DNA of 64,000 nucleotides. Origin: Ectopseudomonas mendocina (GTDB lineage Bacteria > Pseudomonadota > Gammaproteobacteria > Pseudomonadales > Pseudomonadaceae). The position numbers were made by a program, and so were the translations under genes. The notes below the pieces were generated by a model that was not told the DNA's origin, made no database searches, and saw only the letters and a list, made by a program, of their open reading frames with translations. Position 1 is the first letter of the stretch; each line of letters opens with the position of its first letter. Of this stretch, positions 1 to 9,156 are shown in pieces. The stretch covers positions 1 to 64,000 of the forward strand of contig NZ_VRYE01000038.1 in the NCBI RefSeq assembly GCF_008041835.1. Reading direction: 5' to 3'.

Positions 1-160
1 TACGGATGCAATCCGGGGCCACTGCCACCGTTTCCCCGGATTGCATCCGGGCTACCACTGCGCAAGAGCGGCTTCAGCCGCGAAATTCCTCTGGCGTACC
101 ACTCACCAATGAAGCCTGGGGCTTCGTGGGAGGGGCTTTAGCCGCGATAAGAGCTCGCGG
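1..160. repeat. REP-like inverted repeats at the window edge
   Basis: Positions 4-18 (GGATGCAATCCGGGG) are the exact inverse of 36-50, giving a stem with a short loop. A second group with GCGGCT-type arms (about 86-96, 136-146 and 160-170) repeats the gene-end palindromes seen elsewhere in the window. No gene is seen in 1-206. These look like extragenic palindromic elements downstream of the exonuclease gene. Confidence 0.6.
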
Positions 161-206
161 CTGAAGCGCAATGCCGCCCAGCCGCTCCGACAGGGACGAG
201 GCCAGC

Positions 207-809
207 TCAGCAAGCGCTGGCCAGTAGCGCACGCACCTTGGCGGCGGAGAGGTTCTGCAATTGGCAGAGAAAGGCATGGTCGGCCTGCTGCCGGCCATGG
301 CGCTCGCGCAGCAGGCTAAACAGGTGCAACGTCAGATTCGCGGCCATCTCGGCATCGGCCAGGGCGCGGTGAGCGCGGCCGGTATCCGGCAGGCCGGCCC
401 AGGCGTTGAGGTTGCCCAGCTTGTGGCTCGGCGCCTCGGGCAGCAGACGGCGCGACAGCAGCAGCGAACAGGCAAACGGCTGCAAGCGGCGGCGACGCAC
501 CCGCGCCAGTTCGGCATCCCAGAACTTCTGGTCGAAAGACGCGTTGTGCGCCAACAGCGGCCGCTCGCCAATGAAATCGGCCACCTCATTCATCACCTGA
601 TCCGACGGCGGCGCCTTGCGCAGCATGGCGTTGCTGATGCCGGTGAGCTGCTCGATGAACGGCGGCACCCAGGCGCCGCTGTTCATCAGGCTCTGATAAC
701 GGTCGACGATGCGTCCGTCCTCGATGATCGCTACGCCGATTTCGGTGGCGCGCGCCTGGGTCGGCGATACGCCAGTGGTTTCGAAGTCGATGACGGCGAT
801 GGATTCCAC
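207..809 (-). CDS. DEDDh-type 3'-5' exonuclease (DnaQ/epsilon-like)
   Basis: A 200-residue protein of the DnaQ exonuclease superfamily, expected to trim 3' ends of DNA or RNA with two metal ions. Motif I is VIDFETTG (residues 6-13, acids D8 and E10), motif II is LLAHNASFD (85-93), and motif III holds H147 and D152 in HRALADAE, so the active site is complete. The GTG start is chosen because GAGG lies 6 bases upstream and the catalytic core begins at once; the in-frame extension to 977 has no recognisable content. It stands alone, not next to a polymerase gene, so a repair or RNA-processing role is as likely as proofreading. The exact substrate cannot be read from sequence. Confidence 0.85.
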   Translation of the reverse strand: MESIAVIDFETTGVSPTQARATEIGVAIIEDGRIVDRYQSLMNSGAWVPPFIEQLTGISNAMLRKAPPSDQVMNEVADFIGERPLLAHNASFDQKFWDAELARVRRRRLQPFACSLLLSRRLLPEAPSHKLGNLNAWAGLPDTGRAHRALADAEMAANLTLHLFSLLRERHGRQQADHAFLCQLQNLSAAKVRALLASAC

Positions 810-936
810 GTAAAACCTCAGAACGGGTGAAGTCGTCGCGAGCGATGGCAGGTTGCATTTCGCCGACGCGCCGCAAGCGGAGTGTATTGAAAGACCAGAG
901 CATGGCGAGCACAGCGGTGAACCTGCTGACAGCGTC

Positions 937-1416
937 TCAGTGATTGCGCAGCAACAATTCACCCTCGATGGGCACATACAGGCTGGCCGCGCGGATCAGC
1001 GACTGCGCCGTCAGCCCCGGCACGCCGAAGGCAATTGCCGCCACACCCTGGCTGCGCACGCGCTCGAGCAAGAGGTCGAAGTCACCATCACCGGAGGCCA
1101 GGACGATCTCGTCGACCCGCGCGGCGGCATCCAGTACGTCGATGGTGATGCCTACGTCCCAATCACCCTTGGCCGAGCCGTCGGCACGCTGAATATAGGG
1201 CTTGAGTTTCACGGTGAAGCCCAGCTTGCGCAGGATCTGCTGGAATTGCTGCTGCTTGGCGTCGCCACGGTCGATGGCGTAGGCGTAGGCCTCGACGATC
1301 ACGCCACGGCGGCTGACCTCGGCCCACAGCACGCTGTAGTCAAAATGGCAGCCATGCTCCTGACGCACCGTGTAGTAGAGGTTCTGCACATCGGCGAATA
1401 CGGCGATCTTCTTCAC
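937..1416 (-). CDS. NYN domain protein (LabA/DUF88 family)
   Basis: A 159-residue protein that is essentially one NYN domain, a PIN-like ribonuclease fold. Conserved acids are in place: D9 in VFADVQNLYY, D86 and D88 in KGDWDVGI, D93, and D110/D112 in ASGDGDFD. Family members are thought to be Mg-dependent nucleases acting on RNA. The GTG start at 1416 is supported by GAGGA 8 bases upstream; the frame runs open further upstream without family similarity. It is transcribed away from the membrane protein gene at 1647. Family assignment is firm; the biological role is unknown. Confidence 0.85.
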   Translation of the reverse strand: MKKIAVFADVQNLYYTVRQEHGCHFDYSVLWAEVSRRGVIVEAYAYAIDRGDAKQQQFQQILRKLGFTVKLKPYIQRADGSAKGDWDVGITIDVLDAAARVDEIVLASGDGDFDLLLERVRSQGVAAIAFGVPGLTAQSLIRAASLYVPIEGELLLRNH

Positions 1417-1646
1417 CGGGAATCCTCGGGGGCAACGAAGGCGCCAGTATGCCAGAGCCTGGCCGATGATGCGTCGGGCTGGCCCGGGCACGCGCCAGCC
1501 CCTATCCTTGCGGCAATGCTCCCAGCCTGAGCGCCTGTGCACGCTGACCCCGTTGCGGCACCTGACAGGCAGCGCCAGTGGGAGCCCCTGAACCTGGCCC
1601 GGCCACTCGCCCCGTGGCTGCTGCCCCGACACTTGGTAACCTGCCG

Positions 1647-2318
1647 ATGAGTCCGTTTTCCATCCTGCGTGATGCCTGGTTCTTCTCCAGCCACAACCTG
1701 GCGGCCATCGCCCGCCTGACCCTGCCTCTGCTGCTGCTCGAAGCCATCGCCCAGGCATTACTGGCTGCGCAGCTTGGCGAGGATGCCAATCCGGCCTATG
1801 CCGTGCTGCTTGGCATTCTGGTCTACCCGCTGTATGCCGCGCCGCTGATCCTCTTCCTGCATGCCCGCAGCCTCGGGCAGGCGCCCGGCAACGCGCAGTT
1901 GTTCGCCGCCGGCCTGCAACTGTGGCCCACCTTCGCCCTGATGGCGGGTTTGAGCACCCTGGCGATCATGCTCGGGCTGTCGCTGTTCATCGTGCCGGGT
2001 ATCTGGATCATGATGCGCCTGGCCTTCGCCGAAATACTCCTGGTGCTGCGTCAGGAGCCGCCCCTGCGTGCGCTGCAGGGCAGCTTCGCACTGACCGAGG
2101 GGCGTTTCTGGCCGGTATTCGCCTGCCTGGCCAACGTGCTGGTGCCGCTGTGGCTGCTCGACTGGTGGACGCAACCCAACCAGGGCGACACCCTGCTGTG
2201 GGTGGTGCATCAGGCCGGCAATGGCTTCCTGCAGTTGTTCGCCATCGTCGTGCTGTTCCGCCTGTTCATGCTGCTGGAGCCACAGCAGGCGGCCAGTGAC
2301 GAAAGCAGCGGGCAGTAA
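1647..2318 (+). CDS. YciC-like multi-pass inner membrane protein
   Basis: A 223-residue protein dominated by hydrophobic segments (about 17-35, 50-68, 92-118, 150-172 and 190-212). It begins MSPFSILRDAWFFSSHN, a start typical of the YciC/UPF0259 group, whose function is not established. The ATG at 1647 is preferred over the in-frame ATG at 1578, which would add a polar Pro/Ala-rich leader ahead of the first amphipathic helix. It is divergent from the NYN gene and convergent with the SDR gene, whose stop is 23 bases away. Membrane location is clear; any transport or envelope role is a guess. Confidence 0.7.
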   Translation: MSPFSILRDAWFFSSHNLAAIARLTLPLLLLEAIAQALLAAQLGEDANPAYAVLLGILVYPLYAAPLILFLHARSLGQAPGNAQLFAAGLQLWPTFALMAGLSTLAIMLGLSLFIVPGIWIMMRLAFAEILLVLRQEPPLRALQGSFALTEGRFWPVFACLANVLVPLWLLDWWTQPNQGDTLLWVVHQAGNGFLQLFAIVVLFRLFMLLEPQQAASDESSGQ

Positions 2319-2341
2319 CCGCATCAGCCGCCAGGCGCGTA

Positions 2342-3187
2342 TCAGATGTGTCCCTGATTGCGCGGTTTCAGGCCGGACAGACGCGGTAACAGCACACGCT
2401 CAAACAGCCTCGGGAAGAAGCGTGCCAACACCCGCGCACGCCAGTCGACATTCGACAATACCAATAAGCGCCGGCGCTTGAGCGCCCCCTGGTAGATGGC
2501 CTCGGCGACGTCCTGTGGTGACGCGACCTTGCCCATCGCCAACGGCGCCTGCGCGGCCACCGAGCCGTCACCGACCAGGGCGTTCTTGCGCAAGTCGGTG
2601 GCGGTGAAGCCGGGGCACACCAACATCACGTTCACCCCCGAGCCCTTGAGTTCAAAGCGCAGGGTCTCGAACAAGCCATGCAGCGCATGCTTGCTGGCGT
2701 TGTAAGCGCTGCGATAAAGCAGGGGCGCAATGCCCGACAGCGAACTGAGCACGATGATCTGCCCGCGCCGGGCGATCAGGCTCGGCAGCGCCGCCTGGGT
2801 GCAGTGCAAGGCACCGAAATAGTTGACCGCCATGACCCGCTGAAAGACGTCCAGGCTGGTCTCGGCAAAGGTGCTGCGGTGGGTGATGCCGGCATTGTTG
2901 ACCAGCACGTCGATCCCGCCGAAATGCTCCAGCGCAAGGGCCATGGCACGTTGCACGGCCTCGGCATCGGCAACGTCGCACAGCAGGCCCAGTGCCTCGG
3001 CATTGTGGTGATCGGCCAGGTGCTGCACCAGGCTGTCCAGCGCCGCCTGGTTGAGATCGAAAATCACCAGGCGCGCGCCTGCCTGCGCCAGACGCATGGC
3101 CAGGGCCCGGCCAATACCCGCACAACCGCCGGTGATCAGCACCACCTTGCGGTCGAATACCTTGCTGGCGAACACCTTGCGATACAT
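2342..3187 (-). CDS. SDR family oxidoreductase
   Basis: A 281-residue classical short-chain dehydrogenase/reductase. The Rossmann motif TGGCAGIG (about 19-26) binds NAD(P), NNAG follows near residue 95, and the catalytic Ser and Y-x3-K are seen in SSLSG and YNASK. The C-terminal extension PGFTATDL followed by a basic tail is common in bacterial lipid- or steroid-like SDRs. The ATG at 3187 has GGAG 6 bases upstream; another ATG four bases before it is out of frame. It is divergent from the phosphatase gene at 3340. The substrate cannot be deduced. Confidence 0.88.
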   Translation of the reverse strand: MYRKVFASKVFDRKVVLITGGCAGIGRALAMRLAQAGARLVIFDLNQAALDSLVQHLADHHNAEALGLLCDVADAEAVQRAMALALEHFGGIDVLVNNAGITHRSTFAETSLDVFQRVMAVNYFGALHCTQAALPSLIARRGQIIVLSSLSGIAPLLYRSAYNASKHALHGLFETLRFELKGSGVNVMLVCPGFTATDLRKNALVGDGSVAAQAPLAMGKVASPQDVAEAIYQGALKRRRLLVLSNVDWRARVLARFFPRLFERVLLPRLSGLKPRNQGHI

Positions 3188-3339
3188 ACATGACTCCTGC
3201 TGCCCTGGCCGTGCCGACACTACAACCTGTTATCGCGTCTGTCGCAACAGATGACGTGCGGTCGCCCGCTCAGGTGTCTGGGCCGACGCACCGGTCTCGG
3301 TTATCCTCGGTTGTTTTCAGCATAGTCGCCCGCGTCGTC

Positions 3340-4431
3340 ATGTCCCTGTCCCGTCCGCTTCGTCTGCTTCTGTTGCTCGTGCTGGCGTTGCTCGCGTTGC
3401 TCGTCGTGCTGGTCTACAGCCTGACCTGGCGACCGCAGCCGCGCGAAGACGCGCCCGTGGCCTGCACGGGCCAGGCGGCGCAGCTGCAACCGGGCCAGGC
3501 GCTCAAGGTGATGACCTGGAACGTGCAGTACCTGGCCGGTAAGCGCTATGTGTTCTGGTACGACCTGCCCGGCGGCGATGGCCCGGACGAGCGCCCGAGC
3601 AGTGAAGCGCTGGCGCTGACACTCGATGAAGTGGTGCGTGTGCTGCGTGCCGAGCAACCGGATGTGGTGCTGTTGCAGGAGCTGCACGATAACGCCAGGG
3701 CCAGCGACCACCAGGATCAACTGGCCCTGCTGCAGGCGCGCCTGGGCGACCTCTACCCCTGCAGCAGCCAGGCGTTCTACTGGAAGGCCGCGTTCGTCCC
3801 GCACCCACGCATTCTCGGCAGCGTCGGCATGAAGCTGGGCACCCTCAGTCGCTTCCAGATCGCCCGCGCCGAACGCCTGCAACTGCCCATGCTCGAAACG
3901 GATCTGCTGAGCCGCCAGTTCCAGCTCAAGCGCGCGCTGCTGGTCAGCTACCTGCCTATCCGTGGCGGCGAGGAACTGGTGGCGATCAACACCCATTTCG
4001 ATGCCTTTGCTCAGGGCCAGAGCACCATGCAACGCCAGGTGCAGATGACCGATGCCCTGCTCCAGCAGCTACAGGACGCGGGCAAGACCTGGGTGCTGGG
4101 TGGCGACCTCAACCTGCTGCCACCGGGTCAGTTCCAGCGTCTGCCGGCAGATCAGCGCAGCTGGTACGCCGTCGACAGCGAACTGCTGGACCTGGCCCGT
4201 CGCTACCCGATGATCCCCAGCCTGCAGCAGGCCAGCGGCACAGAGCAGGCGCAGTGGTACACCCACTATCCCAACGACCCGGCCGCCAGTGGCCCGGATC
4301 GCACCCTCGACTACCTGTTCTACAGCCCACGCCTGACACCACTGGCCAGCCAGGTGCGACAGCACGACACCCTGAGCATTTCCGACCACCTGCCGGTGAT
4401 CGGGCGTTTCTTCCTGCCCAGTCAGGAATGA
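3340..4431 (+). CDS. Endonuclease/exonuclease/phosphatase family protein, membrane-anchored
   Basis: A 363-residue protein with an N-terminal hydrophobic anchor (about 8-28, Leu/Val-rich) followed by an EEP fold. Visible core motifs are MTWNVQYLAG near the start of the domain, DVVLLQELHD with the metal-binding Glu, NTHFDAF, GGDLNLLP and the C-terminal SDHLPVIG, which together form the Mg-dependent phosphodiesterase site. This family includes nucleases, sphingomyelinases and inositol phosphatases. The anchor places it at the periplasmic face of the inner membrane. The ATG at 3340 begins just before the anchor; upstream in-frame ATGs add low-quality sequence. The substrate is unknown. Confidence 0.82.
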   Translation: MSLSRPLRLLLLLVLALLALLVVLVYSLTWRPQPREDAPVACTGQAAQLQPGQALKVMTWNVQYLAGKRYVFWYDLPGGDGPDERPSSEALALTLDEVVRVLRAEQPDVVLLQELHDNARASDHQDQLALLQARLGDLYPCSSQAFYWKAAFVPHPRILGSVGMKLGTLSRFQIARAERLQLPMLETDLLSRQFQLKRALLVSYLPIRGGEELVAINTHFDAFAQGQSTMQRQVQMTDALLQQLQDAGKTWVLGGDLNLLPPGQFQRLPADQRSWYAVDSELLDLARRYPMIPSLQQASGTEQAQWYTHYPNDPAASGPDRTLDYLFYSPRLTPLASQVRQHDTLSISDHLPVIGRFFLPSQE

Positions 4432-4517
4432 ACCGGGCTGGACAAGCCAACCCGGTTTTGTCCATGCTCGCCGGGTATTACAAAAAAAAGACAAGACAGC
4501 CAATCGCCGCGATCCAA

Positions 4518-5252
4518 ATGCCTAAACGCTTCTGCCTGCTACTCATCGCTCTGCTCTGGCTGCCGGCTCTCTGCACTGCCGAGGCCAGGCCACGCATTCA
4601 TGTGGGGTACTACGAGTTTCCGCCCTTTTCCTATACCGACGCCCAGGGTCAACCCAGCGGCTCGGGGCTTGATCTGACTGCGCGCCTGCTCGAGGCGGCA
4701 GGCTATGAGGCCGACTTTCGCTCCTACCCCGGCGCACGACTCTACAGCGGCCTGCTCGATGGCAGCATCCAGCTCTGGCCTGGCGCATCCGGCAAACCGC
4801 AGTTGGCCAGGCACACCCTCGAGAGTTGGCACCTGCTGGGCGAAATCACCCTCAACCTGTACTTCCGACAGGACACACCCGCGCCCACCATTCCAGACGA
4901 TCTGACAGGTCGCGGGGTAATTCTGATCACGGGCTACAGCTACTGGCAGGACGTCAACCAGTGGCTGGAGGATCCGGCACGCAATATCTCCCTTCACCGC
5001 ACCCGCAGCCACATCTCGGCACTGGAGATGCTCCAGCGCCGACGTAGCGACTACCTGCTGGACTACCAGGCGCCCGTCGAACAGGCCATGCGCACACTGG
5101 GCATGGCTGAACTGCCCTTCGTTGAGGTGCAACGTCTGCCACTGCGGCTGATCTATTCGCGCCACGCCCCGAATGCCGAGCGCCTGCGCGATGATCTGGA
5201 CAAGGTTTACCAGCGCTTGCAGGAGTCAGGCGAGAACCTGTGGCTGTACTGA
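4518..5252 (+). CDS. Periplasmic substrate-binding protein (transporter solute-binding domain)
   Basis: A 244-residue exported protein. Residues 1-22 form a signal peptide (MPKRF, a Leu-rich core, then CTAEA). The mature part starts with IHVGYYEFPPFSYTD, the usual opening of the amino-acid-type solute-binding fold, and continues with GSGLDLTARLLEAAGY. No permease or ATPase gene is adjacent, so it may be an orphan sensor or binding protein, as is frequent in Pseudomonas. It converges with the thioredoxin-like gene with 4 bases between stops. The ligand is unknown. Confidence 0.78.
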   Translation: MPKRFCLLLIALLWLPALCTAEARPRIHVGYYEFPPFSYTDAQGQPSGSGLDLTARLLEAAGYEADFRSYPGARLYSGLLDGSIQLWPGASGKPQLARHTLESWHLLGEITLNLYFRQDTPAPTIPDDLTGRGVILITGYSYWQDVNQWLEDPARNISLHRTRSHISALEMLQRRRSDYLLDYQAPVEQAMRTLGMAELPFVEVQRLPLRLIYSRHAPNAERLRDDLDKVYQRLQESGENLWLY

Positions 5253-5256
5253 CCCT

Positions 5257-6063
5257 TCAATCACCTCGCAGCCTGGCCAGCGCTCGCTCGAGACTCGCGT
5301 GCGACAGCTCGCCGAGATGGCTGCCAATCTGCCGCCCCTCGGCGTCGTAGAACAGCGTGGTGGGCAGTGCACGCGAGCCCACCAGTTGCCCCAGCTTGAC
5401 CTGTTCGTCGAGCAGCAGATGATCCAGGCTCAAGTGCTGCGCGGCGAGAAAATCAGCCACCAACGCAGCACTTTCGCCCTGATTGACGAAGAGAATGGTG
5501 ATGGCCGACTCACGCTGCTGCGCCTGCATCAGCACCGGCATCTCACGCCGACACGGCGGGCACCAGGTCGCCCACAGATTGACCACCAGCGGCTGGCCGG
5601 CGTAATCACGCAGGTTCACCGGGCGGCCCTGCATGTCGCGCACCTGCAGATCAGGCAAGCGCGTGCCCTGCTCCAGCGCGTGCAGCATCAGGTTGCCAGC
5701 GAGCCACAGCGTCAGGCCAACGGCCATCGCCACACCCAACGGCCGGCGCACCCGCGCCTGGCGCCAGCAATACCAGACACCCATTGCCAGCCCGGCAAGT
5801 ACACCCGGCCAGGCGATGAAACCACCGTCGCGGATATCCAGGGCGCGCCAGGGCGCATCGCGGTAGAACTCGGCATACACCAGCACGAAGGCCAGGCGTG
5901 CCACCAGCAGCCCGACCAGCAGTGCGCGGAACAGCTGGCGTTCGGGGTTGCAACCGTGCCGACGCCCGATCAACCAGCCGACCAGGGTTGCCAGCAGCAA
6001 GCTGGCGAACAGCAGCACATGGGTGACACCCAGGGCCAGCGGCCCGACGTTCAGAGTCAACAT
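5257..6063 (-). CDS. TlpA/DsbE-like thiol-disulfide protein with Lgt-like membrane N-terminus
   Basis: A 268-residue two-part protein. Residues 1-125 carry four hydrophobic segments and the stretch DIRDGGFIAWPGVLAGL, which resembles the membrane core of prolipoprotein diacylglyceryl transferase. Residues 130-268 are a periplasmic thioredoxin fold with the redox motif WCPPC and the cis-proline region ALPTTLF. It is expected to reduce or exchange disulfides in the periplasm, as TlpA and CcmG/DsbE do. The membrane half appears too short to be a working Lgt and lacks visible catalytic context, so it probably serves as an anchor or electron relay. The stop is followed by that of the convergent binding-protein gene. 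Confidence 0.8.
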   Translation of the reverse strand: MLTLNVGPLALGVTHVLLFASLLLATLVGWLIGRRHGCNPERQLFRALLVGLLVARLAFVLVYAEFYRDAPWRALDIRDGGFIAWPGVLAGLAMGVWYCWRQARVRRPLGVAMAVGLTLWLAGNLMLHALEQGTRLPDLQVRDMQGRPVNLRDYAGQPLVVNLWATWCPPCRREMPVLMQAQQRESAITILFVNQGESAALVADFLAAQHLSLDHLLLDEQVKLGQLVGSRALPTTLFYDAEGRQIGSHLGELSHASLERALARLRGD

Positions 6064-6070
6064 TCACCCC

Positions 6071-8605
6071 TCACTTTCTTGGTTTGGCGCGCGCCGTGGG
6101 TTCGGCAATCAAGGGATCCTCCGGCCAGTAATGCTTCGGATAGCGGCCTTTCAAATCCTTCTTCACCTCGGCGTAGGTATTGGCCCAGAAACTGGCCAGA
6201 TCCTGGGTCACCTGCACCGGGCGGCGCGCCGGTGACAGCAAATGCAGCTTGAGGCCGAGGCGTCCGCCGGCGATGCGCGGCGTCGCGGCCAGGCCGAACA
6301 GCTCCTGCAGGCGCACGGCGAGCACCGGCGGGTTTTCCGTGTAGTCGATGGCGATGCGCGAGCCGGACGGCACGCTCAGTGCGCGCGGTGCCAGCTCGTC
6401 GAGGCGTTGCGGCAGCGGCCAGGGCAGCAGCGTCTGCAGGATTGCCGGCAAGTCGAGATTGGCGAAATGACTGAGCCGGTTGACCTTGCTCAGGAAGGGC
6501 GTCAGCCAGTGTTCGAGGCTGGCCAGCAGCGCGGCATCCGACAAGTCCGGCCAGTCGCTGTGTCCCTGCTGTTGCAAATCCAGCTCGCGCAGCAACGCCA
6601 CGCGCGCCTGCCACTGACGCAGTTCGGGCGTCCAGGGCAGCAATTGCAACCCCTTGCGCCGCACCAGACCGACCAGCGCCCGACAGCGGCTGTCTTCATC
6701 CAGGGTTGCCAGCGCCTGGCGCTCGAGTAGCAACTCACCAACCTTGCGCTGACGCTCGGCACGCAGCACGCCTTCGCGCTCGTCCCAGTCGAGCACCTCC
6801 ACGGCCCGAACCTGCTCGGCCAGTTCGTGCTCGAACAGTGCCGGGTCAAGATCGGCGGCGAGATAGATGAGTTCCTCGCGCTGGCCCTGACGGCTGCCCA
6901 GGTCGGCTACCACCAGCCATTCGTGCTTCATCAGCGCATCACTTTCAGCAAACTGCGCGGCGCGGCCATTGGCCAGGCGGTAGTCGGCACCACCAGCGCG
7001 GCGCTGCTGGGCGATGCGATCCGGGTAGGCGAAAGCCAGCAGACAGCCGAGCCAGCGCGGATGTTCGGGGTCGCTCACCGCCTGAGTGACCGGCCGATGC
7101 CTGATCAGCCCGTGAAACTGTTTCGCCAGTTGCCGCGCACGCTGCACGCCGCCTTGGGCCGAGCGAGTGGCGCGGCTTTCGCCACTGAGCAGGGCCAGGC
7201 GACCCTGCAGATCAGCGCCACCGCCGCGCAGAATATCGCGTTCCGACAGCAGCGCCGCCAGGTCGCAGGCCAGCGTACCGAGGCCAAGCGCCTGGCCGCG
7301 CAGCAGCAAATGGGCGATGCGCGGATGGCTGGGCAGTTCGGCCATGGCCTGGCCGTGGGCATTGAGTGCGCCACGCTCGGCCAGCGCGCCGAGGCGGTCG
7401 AGCAGATCCAACGCCTGGGCATAAGCGGCCGGCGGTGGCACATCGAGCCAGCTCAGCTCCTGCGGCGTCACGCCCCAGCGCAGCAGTTGCAGGGCCAGGC
7501 TGGCCAGATCGGCCTGCAGGATTTCCGCACTGGAATAGGCGCTGAGCTGTTCGTGCTGCGCCTGCGACCACAAGCGGTAGCAGACGCCCGGCTCCAGGCG
7601 TCCGGCACGACCAGCACGTTGAGTGGCCGAAGCGCGGGAGATACGTTGGGTGTCGAGGCGGGTCATGCCGCTGGCCGGGTCGAAGCGCGGCACCCGCGCC
7701 AGGCCGGCATCGATGACCACGCGCACACCGTCGATGGTCAGGCTGGTCTCGGCGATATTGGTCGCCAGCACCACCTTGCGTTTGCCTGCCGGAGCCGGCT
7801 CGATGGCCGCACGCTGGGCAGCCAGGTCGAGTTCACCATGCAGCGGGCAGAGCAGAATGTCGTCGCGCCCCGCCAGCGCCTCGCCCAGTTGCTCGGCTAC
7901 GCGGCGAATCTCGGCCTGCCCGGGCAGGAACACCAGCAGGCTGCCGGGCTCGTCGGCCAGGGCCTGCTGCACCGTCTGCAGCACCCGTGGCTCGATCCAC
8001 TCGCCTGCCTGGAACGGCGCCCCCCAGCGGATATCCACCGGGAACATGCGCCCTTCGCTGCGCAGCACCGGCGCCTCATCCAGCAACGCGGCCAGGCGCT
8101 CGCCTTCCAGCGTGGCGGACATCAGCAGCACCTTGAGCGGCGCCTCGCCACTGTCTGCGCCGCGGAACATGGCGCGGCCATTGAGGGTCAAGGCCAGGGC
8201 CAGGTCGGCATCCAGGCTGCGCTCATGAAATTCATCGAAGATCACCAGGCCGACGCCATCCAGCGCCGGATCGTGCTGCAAGCGGCGGGCGAGAATACCC
8301 TCGGTGACCACCTCGATGCGCGTGTTCGGCCCGGCCTTGCTGTCCAGGCGAATGCGGTAGCCGACCGTCTCGCCAACTCGCTCACCCAGTTCGCTGGCCA
8401 GGCGCTCGGCGGCAGCACGAGCGGCCAGCCGGCGTGGTTCGAGCATGAGGATCTTCTGCCCGGCCAGCCAAGGCGCATCCAGCAGTGCCAGCGGTACGCG
8501 GGTGGTCTTGCCAGCGCCGGGCGGCGCCTCCAGCACGGCTTCGTGACGGACGGACAAGGCATCGCGCAGGGCGGGCAGCAGCGAATCGATCGGCAGGGTA
8601 TTCAT
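6071..8605 (-). CDS. hrpB: ATP-dependent helicase HrpB
   Basis: An 844-residue DEAH-box RNA helicase of the HrpB family. Motif I is PPGAGKTT near residue 29, motif II is DEFH (in VIFDEFHERSLDADLA), motif III is MSATLEG, and motif VI QRAGRAGR is complete. The C-terminal HrpB-specific region, including WPLPQRLDELAP and FWANTYAEVKKDLKGRYPKH, is intact, so length and architecture are normal. Two adjacent ATGs exist at 8608 and 8605; the second is better spaced from GGAG. The cellular role of HrpB in RNA metabolism is poorly defined. The gene is divergent from the lipoprotein gene. Confidence 0.95.
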   Translation of the reverse strand: MNTLPIDSLLPALRDALSVRHEAVLEAPPGAGKTTRVPLALLDAPWLAGQKILMLEPRRLAARAAAERLASELGERVGETVGYRIRLDSKAGPNTRIEVVTEGILARRLQHDPALDGVGLVIFDEFHERSLDADLALALTLNGRAMFRGADSGEAPLKVLLMSATLEGERLAALLDEAPVLRSEGRMFPVDIRWGAPFQAGEWIEPRVLQTVQQALADEPGSLLVFLPGQAEIRRVAEQLGEALAGRDDILLCPLHGELDLAAQRAAIEPAPAGKRKVVLATNIAETSLTIDGVRVVIDAGLARVPRFDPASGMTRLDTQRISRASATQRAGRAGRLEPGVCYRLWSQAQHEQLSAYSSAEILQADLASLALQLLRWGVTPQELSWLDVPPPAAYAQALDLLDRLGALAERGALNAHGQAMAELPSHPRIAHLLLRGQALGLGTLACDLAALLSERDILRGGGADLQGRLALLSGESRATRSAQGGVQRARQLAKQFHGLIRHRPVTQAVSDPEHPRWLGCLLAFAYPDRIAQQRRAGGADYRLANGRAAQFAESDALMKHEWLVVADLGSRQGQREELIYLAADLDPALFEHELAEQVRAVEVLDWDEREGVLRAERQRKVGELLLERQALATLDEDSRCRALVGLVRRKGLQLLPWTPELRQWQARVALLRELDLQQQGHSDWPDLSDAALLASLEHWLTPFLSKVNRLSHFANLDLPAILQTLLPWPLPQRLDELAPRALSVPSGSRIAIDYTENPPVLAVRLQELFGLAATPRIAGGRLGLKLHLLSPARRPVQVTQDLASFWANTYAEVKKDLKGRYPKHYWPEDPLIAEPTARAKPRK

Positions 8606-8733
8606 CATTTCTCCACAGCAGGCCGGCGATTATAACGGCGAACCGCCTGCCAACTTGCGGGTCTGAAACAGCGCGCTGCAGTTTTGCAATCATCGCCTTG
8701 CTATAGTTGCGCCACGTTTTTATGGAGGTGCTC

Positions 8734-9153
8734 ATGCGCACGAAATCCCGAGTTATCGCCGGCGTTGTCGCCGCAACCCTGCTCACTCAACTGACGGCCT
8801 GCGGCTCGATTTTCTACCCGGATCGTCGTGGCCAGATCGAAGGCAAGATCGACCCGGTAATCGCCGGCGCCAACGCCATCGGCATCCTGTTCTACGTGAT
8901 TCCGGGCCTGATCGCCTTTGCCGTGGACTTAGCCACCGGTGCCATCTACCTGCCGCAGGGCCAGACCGCTCAGGTCGATCCGCAACAGCTCAGGCAACTG
9001 ATCGGCGCCGACGGCAAGGTCGACCAGTACGCGCTGAAAACACTGATCGAGAACAGCACCGGCCATCAACTGCCGCTCGACGATCCGCGTCTGATCCAGC
9101 ACAGCGGCAGCGCCGAGCAACTGGCCGCCTACGGCCTGCGCCCGGCTGCCTGA
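8734..9153 (+). CDS. Small lipoprotein of unknown function
   Basis: A 139-residue protein with a lipoprotein signal peptide: MRTKSR, a hydrophobic core, and the lipobox LTAC ending at Cys22. After the lipidated Cys comes GSIFYPDRRGQ, a hydrophobic stretch (about 45-68), and a C-terminal half resembling conserved Pseudomonas proteins once mislabelled as polynucleotide phosphorylase. The ATG at 8734 has GGAGG 5 bases upstream. fieF starts 3 bases after its stop, so the two are probably co-transcribed. No function can be assigned. Confidence 0.8.
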   Translation: MRTKSRVIAGVVAATLLTQLTACGSIFYPDRRGQIEGKIDPVIAGANAIGILFYVIPGLIAFAVDLATGAIYLPQGQTAQVDPQQLRQLIGADGKVDQYALKTLIENSTGHQLPLDDPRLIQHSGSAEQLAAYGLRPAA

Positions 9154-9156
9154 CCC

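Noticed and set aside
6827..8635. A 602-residue plus-strand frame opposite hrpB
   Set aside because: It is the high-GC antisense shadow of the helicase gene; Gln/Ala/Arg-rich with no domain.
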